Shown here piece after piece: positions 1 to 6,786 of a stretch of DNA of 8,644 bases (within the stretch, counting starts at the first letter, position 1; every line of letters starts with the position of its first letter). Location: positions 1 through 8,644 of the forward strand of contig SKHL01000301.1 of NCBI GenBank assembly GCA_007116995.1, read 5' to 3'. The notes below the pieces were generated by a model. That model made no database searches and was not told the DNA's origin. It was given only the letters and a program-made list of their open reading frames with translations. Source of the stretch: Limnochordia bacterium (GTDB taxonomy: Bacteria > Bacillota > Limnochordia > Darwinibacteriales > DTU012). The translations under genes were made by a program, and so were the position numbers.

Positions 1-1937
1 AAACGTCTAATAGCCTCCTTATGTGTATCACTCTTTTGCCTATCACCGGGATAGACCGTTCGGTCATAGATGATCTCTGGAATGGGAAGGGTAGCCGTAA
101 CCCATTGGTTGTCTCTCCAATGATAATAGGTTCCTCTGATGGTTTGCTGGTCCCAGTTAATCTCTTCCGTAGAGAAACAAACGTAGCAGATTCCTTTTTC
201 ACGTGCTAACTGCATTGATTGAAATGTGTATTTACTTGCTCGTATACTAGCTAGTGTCTGCGTAGTGATCATGCCTACTAGTGGACCTAGCACTAGGATG
301 CCGTTGTGTAGGCTTTGACATGACAGTGATATATTTGGTTGTAGTCCTAGGCAGCTAAATAGGGTTGGAGAGAACAGCATGGATTGCTCCGCGATGTTCC
401 GTTCGATTACAGTTGCGTCTATCGTAGCTAAACTAAATCTGATTTTAATTCCTTGTCCTGATCTAAGTCCGAGGTCACTAAGCTGAGTTTTATTTATAAA
501 CACTACCTTATCTTCTGTATAGCCTAGATATGGGGAGGTGCATTCTAACAACTGATAATTGACGGGTTCTTTCTTGGTTGGTAAAGGAGTCTGTTCCCTA
601 AATCCATCTAGACTGAAACCCAGTATAATAGGAGCGCTATGCATGGAATGCTCAATCTTTTTATCATTTAAACGCTTAAAGCTCACTTTTAATGGTCGTC
701 CATTGACTTCAATTAGTTTTATTTCTCCCTGCCTACTCAAGCCCAAGTCAATGCCTAGTTCTCCAAGGAAACCATACTTTTCTTCAAGAACTCTGCCAAG
801 CTCACAACATAATTTGCTTATCTCGGTGATAATTTCTTCTTCTCGGCCAGGAAGTGCTAAATGGAGCACGGATTCAATGGGGAGAATGTTGCCCCCACTT
901 CGAGGGCTAGTAACAATGGCCTTTTCCCTACGGATGCGGGCATTTATCGCAGTCACCTGCCAGGTAGATGGGGTCCACTTTTGTAGCATGACCCGTATGT
1001 CAAAGGGATTACCCATTACTGAGCAGAGATCAATTTCTGCTTGGATAACATAACTACTGTCCGTACTTAGCTCTGCAGCTACTGCATTTTTCGCATCTTT
1101 CTGGTGCTGAAAGGTCAAGCGTTTGGTCCTACCAGGTCGTTGCAGTTCTAGACCATATGTTTTATCACTGTAGGTAATACGCATAATACCAAGGCCTTTG
1201 TAAAGGGTATTGGGCTTTAAATACACTTTCTTGGTGTCATGAAGGAAATTGAAGAAATTTAACCAGGAAAAATCCTGGTATTTCGGCAACAAGTTTGCAA
1301 GGTGCTCATATTTCTCGACATGATTGTATGTCATAGTTTTAGTTATCTTCGTTGGTTGGTTATAGATTTGTATTCCAAGATTCAATAGGGCATTCTGTTG
1401 TCGCAGTGCTTCAGCTTCATCCTTGCCCTCCGCTCCAAAGCTGCGATCATAAATAACCTTAGGGAGTGGTAGGACTTGTTTAATCCATTGATCACCCTGC
1501 CAGTAGTGACCAGTGACTTGCCGCGTATCCCAGTCTATCTCTGCAAGGGTGAAAAAATAAACTAGTCCATGCTGGTTCTGGGAAATGTGTTGAAAGTATT
1601 GATAAACACTGTCATAGCCCCCTTGCGTGAGTTTGCTATTCTTTTGTTGACTAATTAACACTCCTAGCAAAGGACCAATTTTAATCTGGTTGGTGTTATA
1701 TCTGATAGTTAGCTGGAAGTTGTTTGGTATTCGTAGTTCCTTATGCAGATTGTCACTGAATACCAAGCTATTTTCCTCCCCGGGTATTATCTTCAGGCTT
1801 ACATCCCTATTAAGACATCCGATCCCTAAAGAAACTAGGCCTTCATCTATCCCTAGACTGTCTGCTAATCCATTACTACATAGGAGGGTATTCTCCCGCA
1901 ATCCCGCTAGATGTTGAAGCTTTAGTTTGAACGGCAT
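1..1937 (-). CDS. Tandem YheC/YheD-family ATP-grasp protein (endospore coat-associated type), 3' end outside the window
   Basis: The minus-strand frame is open from ATG 1937-1935 to the left edge, 645 codons without a stop, so the gene is partial. The start has a strong SD (GAGGAG, 1952-1947, within GAGGAGAGG) six bases upstream of ATG. Residues 1 to about 430 form a full YheC/YheD-like unit: an N-terminal beta-rich domain (about 1-130), YDR at 163-165, an ATP-grasp core with LKP at 240-242 and a glycine loop ending at G250, FDIRV at 312-316, ELGID at 393-397 and EVN at 410-412 (likely Mg/ATP ligands). After residue 432 a second N-terminal domain begins without a stop, reaching a second YDR at 624-626, exactly 461 residues after the first. 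YheC and YheD are spore-coat-associated ATP-grasp proteins of unknown substrate in Bacillus. Known members are about 350-460 residues long; this one would exceed 900 if the second unit is complete. Family call is firm, substrate unknown, sporulation role inferred. Confidence 0.85.
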   Translation of the reverse strand, partial: MPFKLKLQHLAGLRENTLLCSNGLADSLGIDEGLVSLGIGCLNRDVSLKIIPGEENSLVFSDNLHKELRIPNNFQLTIRYNTNQIKIGPLLGVLISQQKNSKLTQGGYDSVYQYFQHISQNQHGLVYFFTLAEIDWDTRQVTGHYWQGDQWIKQVLPLPKVIYDRSFGAEGKDEAEALRQQNALLNLGIQIYNQPTKITKTMTYNHVEKYEHLANLLPKYQDFSWLNFFNFLHDTKKVYLKPNTLYKGLGIMRITYSDKTYGLELQRPGRTKRLTFQHQKDAKNAVAAELSTDSSYVIQAEIDLCSVMGNPFDIRVMLQKWTPSTWQVTAINARIRREKAIVTSPRSGGNILPIESVLHLALPGREEEIITEISKLCCELGRVLEEKYGFLGELGIDLGLSRQGEIKLIEVNGRPLKVSFKRLNDKKIEHSMHSAPIILGFSLDGFREQTPLPTKKEPVNYQLLECTSPYLGYTEDKVVFINKTQLSDLGLRSGQGIKIRFSLATIDATVIERNIAEQSMLFSPTLFSCLGLQPNISLSCQSLHNGILVLGPLVGMITTQTLASIRASKYTFQSMQLAREKGICYVCFSTEEINWDQQTIRGTYYHWRDNQWVTATLPIPEIIYDRTVYPGDRQKSDTHKEAIRR

Positions 1938-2215
1938 GAAAATCCTCTCCTCGCAAAAATCATTTCTAAGTTCCATTTTATGCAGTAAGGGGAAAAAGTG
2001 GAACTTGTCTGCTGTAAGAATATGCGTGAAATAGATTGCAGGGTAACATCCGAGTACTTGCTCAAGAGCGAAAGGATAAGGTTTTTAAGTGTGTTATAGT
2101 TATACAGAGATATAAAGGAGTTTTGGGTTAAAACATACATGGTTAGGCAGGTATATAAGGAACGCTGTGTCGAAGTATCTTTTGATCGAGTTACGCTAAG
2201 AGAGGTGATGTTTTT
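1938..2215. promoter_or_regulatory. Divergent intergenic region between the YheC/YheD-like and NERD-like genes
   Basis: This AT-rich spacer must carry promoters for both divergent genes. On the minus strand, CATAAAAT (1982-1975) resembles the CATAnnnT -10 element of mother-cell sporulation sigma factors (SigE/SigK) and would give a leader of about 30 bases for the YheC/YheD-like gene. A convincing -35 partner was not seen, so this is only a suggestion. On the plus strand there are several TATA-like stretches (2095-2106, 2110-2116, 2152-2157) but no pair with a good TTGACA box at 17 bases. The SD of the NERD-like gene (AGAGGTGAT, about 2200-2208) closes the region. No T-box, riboswitch or terminator was recognised. 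Confidence 0.35.
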
Positions 2216-2977
2216 ATGGTAAGGATCTTTCCCATAGTAGCAATAGTGTATATTATCACCCATTACTTACTGCCCTTTGCTCGTAGTACCTATCTTAAGC
2301 ACTCCATAGAACGGCGTATTCAAGGATGGGAGTCTAGTGCATGCCAAGTGATTAGAGGGGCGGCTTTGGCTGAGGCCCATCTCGCTAAGGTCCTAACTGG
2401 GAAGCTGACTGGCTCTCGTATCCTAGACTCTAGAGGGGTTAGGTTAGGCGAAGGAAAGAAAAATAGGGTGTTTGATAAATTGCAGATGCGAAACTCTTCG
2501 CTAGGAAAGATATCAGATATGAAGATAGATTACCTGATTGTCACTGCTAGTCGGATCGTTTTGCTTAAAATAATCGATCTACGATACAATTTTTCTGGTG
2601 TTTTGGGTAGCGAGCAGGAACGATATTGGACACACGTGCGTTTTGGTCGATTTGCTTTACCCTATCTGGGGTCGTTAGGGAACAAAGGGTATAAATTTGC
2701 TAACCCTTTGTTGCTCGCCAAGCGATATGCCCAGACCATCGCAGATGAATTAGGCCAAGAGCAGCATGTCAGCCTGGTGCCCGTCGTTCTGCTTATTCCC
2801 AAAGTAAAAGTCGTAGACTTACGGGAACGGCAGAAGGGTAGCAGGGTTGTGTACCTAGATTCACTAGATACGACCCTTGCAGATCTGCTAGATGAGGCTG
2901 TAGCAGACGGGGATTGTCAGGAGCTGCACCAACGTATCCTAGATTTATTCAACCGTAACGAATGGACAGGTGTGTAG
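2216..2977 (+). CDS. Membrane-anchored NERD-like domain protein, probably catalytically degenerate
   Basis: 253 residues from an ATG preceded by an AGAGGTGAT SD about eight bases upstream. Residues 3-22 form one hydrophobic N-terminal segment, likely a membrane anchor with the rest cytoplasmic. From about residue 50 the layout fits the NERD (nuclease-related) domain: an acidic helix with AEAHLAKVL (52-60), the IDYLIV strand (104-109), the strand IVLLKIIDLR (114-123), an aromatic stretch near YW (137-138), then a conserved-looking NP (163-164) leading into a helix. In canonical NERD proteins the strand after ID-x4 carries an E-x-K pair expected to be catalytic; here those positions read K118 and I120. 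D105 is kept. Binding without cleavage is therefore an inference. It is the first gene of the plus-strand run and lies 159 bases before asnA without a visible terminator. The call rests on pattern recognition only, so a distant unrelated fold remains possible. Confidence 0.55.
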   Translation: MVRIFPIVAIVYIITHYLLPFARSTYLKHSIERRIQGWESSACQVIRGAALAEAHLAKVLTGKLTGSRILDSRGVRLGEGKKNRVFDKLQMRNSSLGKISDMKIDYLIVTASRIVLLKIIDLRYNFSGVLGSEQERYWTHVRFGRFALPYLGSLGNKGYKFANPLLLAKRYAQTIADELGQEQHVSLVPVVLLIPKVKVVDLRERQKGSRVVYLDSLDTTLADLLDEAVADGDCQELHQRILDLFNRNEWTGV

Positions 2978-3121
2978 CATATTATTAAGAGGTTTGACGC
3001 ATCGGTTAGGATAAAAGGGAGCTGGAAAAACCAGAAAGAAGACGAATTTAAGCCACAATCACAAGTCCAGTGGCAGGGGTACGAGATAGTAGTAGAAGTC
3101 ATTTTCAGAGTGCAACGATAG
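2978..3121 (+). other. Open reading continuation after the amber stop of the NERD-like gene
   Basis: Directly after TAG (2975-2977) the same frame stays open for 47 codons to a second TAG (3119-3121). That second stop overlaps the AGGAGG SD (3120-3125) of asnA. The other two plus-strand frames have stops within a few codons. The stretch has no ATG, GTG or TTG that could start it separately, except GTG three codons before its end. The translation looks protein-like: a charged middle part, two tryptophans, and a hydrophobic alternating end (YEIVVEVIF). It may be a lost C-terminus cut off by a nonsense change, a readthrough extension, or chance openness in a 159-base spacer. No T-box leader is seen here. 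Confidence 0.3.
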
Positions 3122-3136
3122 GAGGATTCCCACGGA

Positions 3137-4159
3137 ATGCAAGATACATATGATAAAACCAGTCTAGCGAAGGATTATGTTGTGAAACTACCACTACGGG
3201 AAACTGAGGTAGCGATTAAAAAGCTAAAGGACTATTTCGAACGAGCGTTAGCCGAGGAACTAGATTTGACCCGGGTTTCTGCACCGTTGTTTGTCCGTCC
3301 AGAGTCGGGCTTAAATGATAACTTAAATGGGACAGAACGCCCTGTAGATTTTGATGTTTCGGCTATAAATGGAGGACAATGCGAGATAGTTCATTCTCTC
3401 GCTAAGTGGAAGCGCTTAGCTCTTAAGCGATATGGCTTTCATGTTGGAGAAGGTCTTTATACGGATATGAATGCCATTCGGCGAGATGAAGAGCTAGACA
3501 ACTTACATTCTATTTATGTAGATCAGTGGGATTGGGAAAAAATTATCACTAAACAAGATCGAACTCGGGACACTTTAGTAGAAACTGTGAAAAACATTTA
3601 TCGGGTTTTTCAAAATACGGCACAGTATATTAGCGATCAATATTTTTGTCTGAATCCGATGCTACCGGAAGAAATAACTTTTATTACAACCCAAGAATTA
3701 GAGGACATGTATCCAGGTTTGACGGCAAAAGAACGAGAGGATGCCATAACGCAGAGTAAGAAAGCGGTTTTCCTGATGGAAATTGGAGGTGTGCTACGTT
3801 CTGGCCTAAAGCATGATGGACGTGCTCCGGACTACGATGATTGGAGTTTAAACGGAGATATCCTGTTTTGGTATCCTCTCTTGCACCAGGCGGTAGAGGT
3901 TTCGTCCATGGGAATCCGCGTTGACGAGCATACTCTAGTATCACAATTGCAGGCAGCTAGTTGTGAACATCGGACTGGTTTCCAATTCCACAAGGAGCTG
4001 CTATCTGGTAATTTGCCTTATACCATTGGTGGAGGAATTGGACAGTCACGCTTATGTATGTTTTTTTTAGAGAAACTCCATATTGGTGAGGTTCAATCTT
4101 CAGTTTGGTCTAAAGAGATTCTAGCTGCATGTGAAGGCAGAAACATTGAATTACTTTAA
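3137..4159 (+). CDS. asnA: Aspartate--ammonia ligase (asparagine synthetase A)
   Basis: 340 residues, close to the usual length of about 330. AsnA makes asparagine from aspartate, ammonia and ATP in the cytoplasm, releasing AMP and pyrophosphate, without glutamine; its fold is that of class II aminoacyl-tRNA synthetases. Family signatures are clear: SGLNDNLNGTERPV (57-70), EIVHSLAKWKRLAL (83-96), GEGLYTDMNAIRRDEELD (104-121), NLHSIYVDQWDWEK (122-135) and the C-terminal class II motif-3 segment GGGIGQSR (298-305). The ATG follows AGGAGG (3120-3125) by 11 bases. asnS starts 31 bases after the stop, so the two are very likely co-transcribed; a promoter for asnA may lie in 2978-3119 or upstream of the NERD-like gene. 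The protein is complete and shows nothing odd. Confidence 0.97.
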   Translation: MQDTYDKTSLAKDYVVKLPLRETEVAIKKLKDYFERALAEELDLTRVSAPLFVRPESGLNDNLNGTERPVDFDVSAINGGQCEIVHSLAKWKRLALKRYGFHVGEGLYTDMNAIRRDEELDNLHSIYVDQWDWEKIITKQDRTRDTLVETVKNIYRVFQNTAQYISDQYFCLNPMLPEEITFITTQELEDMYPGLTAKEREDAITQSKKAVFLMEIGGVLRSGLKHDGRAPDYDDWSLNGDILFWYPLLHQAVEVSSMGIRVDEHTLVSQLQAASCEHRTGFQFHKELLSGNLPYTIGGGIGQSRLCMFFLEKLHIGEVQSSVWSKEILAACEGRNIELL

Positions 4160-4190
4160 AAACTAGATGTGAAATCAAGGAGGACTAGGG

Positions 4191-5582
4191 ATGAATAACG
4201 TAACCGTGAAGCAGTTATTTCTACAACCAGATGCATACCTGAATACAACGATTATGGTATCAGGATGGATTCGGACCATTCGCGACTCTAAATCTTTTGG
4301 GTTTATTGAGTTAAATGATGGTTCCTTTTTTAAAAACCTACAAATTGTGTTTGAGGACAGTCTAGATAACTTCGCTGACGTAGCAAAACTAACCATTAGT
4401 TCGGCTATTGTAGTAGAAGGACAATTAGTAGAAAGCCCAGGGGCGAAACAACCCTTTGAGTTAAAGGCTGCAAGGGTAATAATTGAAGGACAAGCAGATC
4501 AAGCTTATCCATTGCAAAAGAAACGACATACCTTCGAATTTTTGAGGACAATCGCGCACCTTCGACCCCGCACCAATACCTTTGCTGCTGTTTTTCGCAT
4601 TCGATCCTTAGCTGCCTTTGCTATTCATCAGTTTTTCCAGGAAAAAGGGTTTGTCTATGTCCAAACTCCTATTATCACTGGTAGCGACTGTGAAGGTGCT
4701 GGGGAAATGTTTCGTGTTTCTACTCTAGATTTAGCTAAGCTACCTAAGAGTAAAGACGGATCTGTGGACTTTAGCCAAGACTTCTTCAAGAGAGAAACAA
4801 ATCTGACAGTAAGTGGTCAACTAGCTGTGGAAACCTATGCCATGGCGTATCGTAATGTCTACACCTTCGGACCAACCTTCCGGGCAGAGAATTCGAATAC
4901 AGCTAGGCATGCAGCAGAATTTTGGATGATTGAGCCCGAGATGGCCTTTGCTGACTTAGCCCACAATATGGAAGTGGCTGCGGAAATGCTAAAACACGTA
5001 ATTAATTATTGCCTTGAACATGCTCCAGAGGAAATGGCCTTTTTTAATAGCTTTATTGATAAAACACTGTTTGATCGACTAGAGAACGTGGTTCATTCCG
5101 ATTTTATCAGAATTACCTATACCGAGGCTGTTGAGCTTTTACAGAAGCAAGATAAGAAGTTTGAGTATCCTGTGGAATGGGGCGAGGACTTACAGACAGA
5201 GCATGAGCGCTATCTTACCGAAGTGATATTCAAAAAGCCCGTATTTGTCATGGATTACCCGAAGGAGATTAAGTCCTTCTATATGCGTATGAATGATGAC
5301 AAGAAAACTGTGGCTGCGATGGATCTGCTTGTACCTGGTGTAGGCGAGATTATTGGTGGAAGCCAGCGGGAAGAGCGGTTAGATTTGTTAGAACAACGTA
5401 TGGAAGAATTAGGATTAGAGAAGGAAGATTACTGGTGGTACTTGGATACAAGAAAATATGGCACAGTGAAACATGCTGGTTATGGTCTAGGGTTTGAGCG
5501 AGCAATTATGTATATTACCGGGATGACCAATATTCGAGACGTGATATCATTTCCGCGAACAGTAGGATCTGCGGAGTTCTAG
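4191..5582 (+). CDS. asnS: Asparagine--tRNA ligase (AsnRS)
   Basis: 463 residues, full length for bacterial AsnRS. It activates asparagine with ATP and charges tRNA-Asn. The N-terminal OB-fold anticodon-binding domain covers about residues 1-105 (VSGWIRTIRDSKSFGFIELN at 23-42). The class IIb catalytic core follows: GSDCEGAGEMF (164-174), motif 2 FGPTFRAENSNTARHAAEFW (226-245), and motif 3 GLGFERAIMYITGM (432-445), with the usual RDVISFPRT-x4-EF end. The AspRS/AsnRS distinction rests on the SDCEGAGEMF segment and the C-terminus, both of AsnRS type. SD AAGGAGG (4177-4183) lies seven bases before ATG. It follows asnA closely, pairing asparagine synthesis with charging. Its TAG stop falls exactly at the family's usual C-terminus, showing that TAG is read as stop in this genome. 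Confidence 0.98.
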   Translation: MNNVTVKQLFLQPDAYLNTTIMVSGWIRTIRDSKSFGFIELNDGSFFKNLQIVFEDSLDNFADVAKLTISSAIVVEGQLVESPGAKQPFELKAARVIIEGQADQAYPLQKKRHTFEFLRTIAHLRPRTNTFAAVFRIRSLAAFAIHQFFQEKGFVYVQTPIITGSDCEGAGEMFRVSTLDLAKLPKSKDGSVDFSQDFFKRETNLTVSGQLAVETYAMAYRNVYTFGPTFRAENSNTARHAAEFWMIEPEMAFADLAHNMEVAAEMLKHVINYCLEHAPEEMAFFNSFIDKTLFDRLENVVHSDFIRITYTEAVELLQKQDKKFEYPVEWGEDLQTEHERYLTEVIFKKPVFVMDYPKEIKSFYMRMNDDKKTVAAMDLLVPGVGEIIGGSQREERLDLLEQRMEELGLEKEDYWWYLDTRKYGTVKHAGYGLGFERAIMYITGMTNIRDVISFPRTVGSAEF

Positions 5583-5658
5583 AACTATGGCTGCGGATGG
5601 GTAAAGTATTAGCAAGAAGGATAGATACAGTAGTTATTTGGAGAATTAAGGATGTCTG

Positions 5659-6708
5659 ATGGGAGTGCTTTTGATGATTAATCGACCGATACAGATTAAT
5701 AAGTATGAAGTAAAGAATCGCATAGCTATGCCAGCCCTGGTTTGTTTTCACTGGGCAGATCAGGAGGGCTTTGAGACCTACGATCGAGGGGTTCATTATG
5801 GAAAGCGGGCGAAGGGAGGAACAGGCTTAATAATTGTGGAGGCAACAGCTATTTCCAAGGAAGGGAGATTAGCCGATACGGAGCTTGGATTGTGGCGGGA
5901 TGAGCATATCCCTCAGTTTCAAAAGCTCGCAGCTAGTGCTCACGCTGAAGGGGCTGTTGTGATTATTCAGTTAGTACATGCCGGACGTCAGGGAGTTGGT
6001 CCTAGTGTGTATTCCTCTTCGTCAGCTAGTCTAGCGGAGAAAGAATGCCATGCCATGTCTGCCGAACAGATAGAACAGGTTAAGCGGGATTTTGTTAGTG
6101 CAGCTATCCGGGCCAAACAGGCTGGTCTAGATGGGGTCGAGATCCACGGGGCCCATGGATATTTACTAAGTCAATTCACTTCGAAAGAAGTAAATGATCG
6201 TAGTGATCAGTATGGTGGCTCATTGGACAATCGCCTGCGTTTATCGCTAGACATCCTAACAGCCATCAGAGAAGCGGTCGGTAAGGAGTTTATCCTCTGT
6301 TATCGACTAGGTGTAAATGATCCAACAATGGAGGAAGATCGGTACTTTGCTAGAAAGCTAGAACAAATAGGGGTAGACCTGCTCAATGTATCATCAGGCA
6401 TAGGGGCTAACAACCTGGAGATGCCTGAGATCTCCTATGATCCAATTACATACATGGGCACAGAGATCTACAAGGAAGTTGATATTCCTGTCATATGTGT
6501 ATTTGGAATTAGAGATCCGAAGCAGGCCGAATATCTCCTTGAGAATGATCTGATTGATATGGTCGCAGTAGGTCGGGGATTGCTTGCTGACCCCGAATGG
6601 ACCAATAAAGCAATCGCCAAAGATAAAATCAATATTTGCTATCATTGTAAGCCCCGGTGTAGATATGTGATTGATGGTAGAGAGTGTCCTTGGTATTCAT
6701 CGTTCTGA
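5659..6708 (+). CDS. NADH:flavin oxidoreductase, Old Yellow Enzyme family, with C-terminal four-cysteine motif
   Basis: 349 residues, an FMN-binding TIM barrel of the OYE / 2,4-dienoyl-CoA-reductase type that reduces activated C=C bonds with NAD(P)H. Visible signatures: NRIAMP (20-25), ERAKGG-like KRAKGGTGLIIVEAT (49-63), QLVHAGRQG (104-112), HGAHGYLLSQF (163-173) with the substrate-binding His pair and Tyr168, RSDQYGGSLDNR (181-192), and the phosphate-binding VGRGLLADPEW (304-314). The tail carries C327-x2-C330-x3-C334-x8-C343, like the [4Fe-4S] motif of the dienoyl-CoA reductase / enoate reductase / trimethylamine dehydrogenase branch, but the protein ends there without the FAD/NAD(P)H domain of those enzymes. 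The start is uncertain: ATG 5659 has AAGG seven bases upstream, while in-frame ATG 5674 (residue 6) has GGGAG eight bases upstream and gives a more typical N-terminus. It follows asnS by 76 bases. Substrate unknown. Confidence 0.9.
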   Translation: MGVLLMINRPIQINKYEVKNRIAMPALVCFHWADQEGFETYDRGVHYGKRAKGGTGLIIVEATAISKEGRLADTELGLWRDEHIPQFQKLAASAHAEGAVVIIQLVHAGRQGVGPSVYSSSSASLAEKECHAMSAEQIEQVKRDFVSAAIRAKQAGLDGVEIHGAHGYLLSQFTSKEVNDRSDQYGGSLDNRLRLSLDILTAIREAVGKEFILCYRLGVNDPTMEEDRYFARKLEQIGVDLLNVSSGIGANNLEMPEISYDPITYMGTEIYKEVDIPVICVFGIRDPKQAEYLLENDLIDMVAVGRGLLADPEWTNKAIAKDKINICYHCKPRCRYVIDGRECPWYSSF

Positions 6709-6738
6709 AGTCATTTTGAAGAATACCTGCTCTAGAAG

Positions 6739-6777
6739 AAACAGGCTACGGACCAATATATGGTCCGTAGCCTGTTT
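6739..6777. terminator. Bidirectional intrinsic terminator between convergent genes
   Basis: A perfect 15-base inverted repeat (6741-6755 acaggctacggacca with 6761-6775) around a five-base atata loop, extended to 17 pairs by AA/TT at the ends. On the plus strand it is followed by TTTTC, and on the minus strand by TTTCTT. It lies 31 bases after the stop of the OYE gene and 10 bases after the stop of the convergent redox gene, so it can end transcripts from both sides. Confidence 0.9.
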
Positions 6778-6786
6778 TCAGTCATT

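Noticed and set aside
246..255. Perfect 10-base palindrome actagctagt
   Set aside because: It is within coding sequence and is explained by the general abundance of CTAG; there is no operator context.
559..1053. 164-codon plus-strand frame
   Set aside because: It lies opposite the YheC/YheD-like coding frame, whose conserved motifs fill this stretch; it is an antisense shadow.
1262..1279. Small inverted repeat accagga-aaaa-tcctggt
   Set aside because: It lies inside the YheC/YheD-like coding region, has only a 7-base stem and is not followed by a T-run; likely coincidental.
1922..2263. 113-codon minus-strand frame spanning the divergent intergenic region
   Set aside because: It overlaps the starts of both flanking genes, has no convincing SD or recognisable domain, and its composition reflects AT-rich spacer DNA.
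3022..3034. Hairpin ctgg-aaaaa-ccag before asnA
   Set aside because: A 4-base stem is too weak for a terminator or attenuator and it has no T-run.
5597..5659. 20-codon frame from ATG 5597 whose TGA overlaps ATG 5659 (TGATG), suggesting a coupled leader peptide
   Set aside because: No SD precedes it, the peptide is not recognisable, and ATG 5674 may be the true start of the downstream gene, so the overlap is likely chance.
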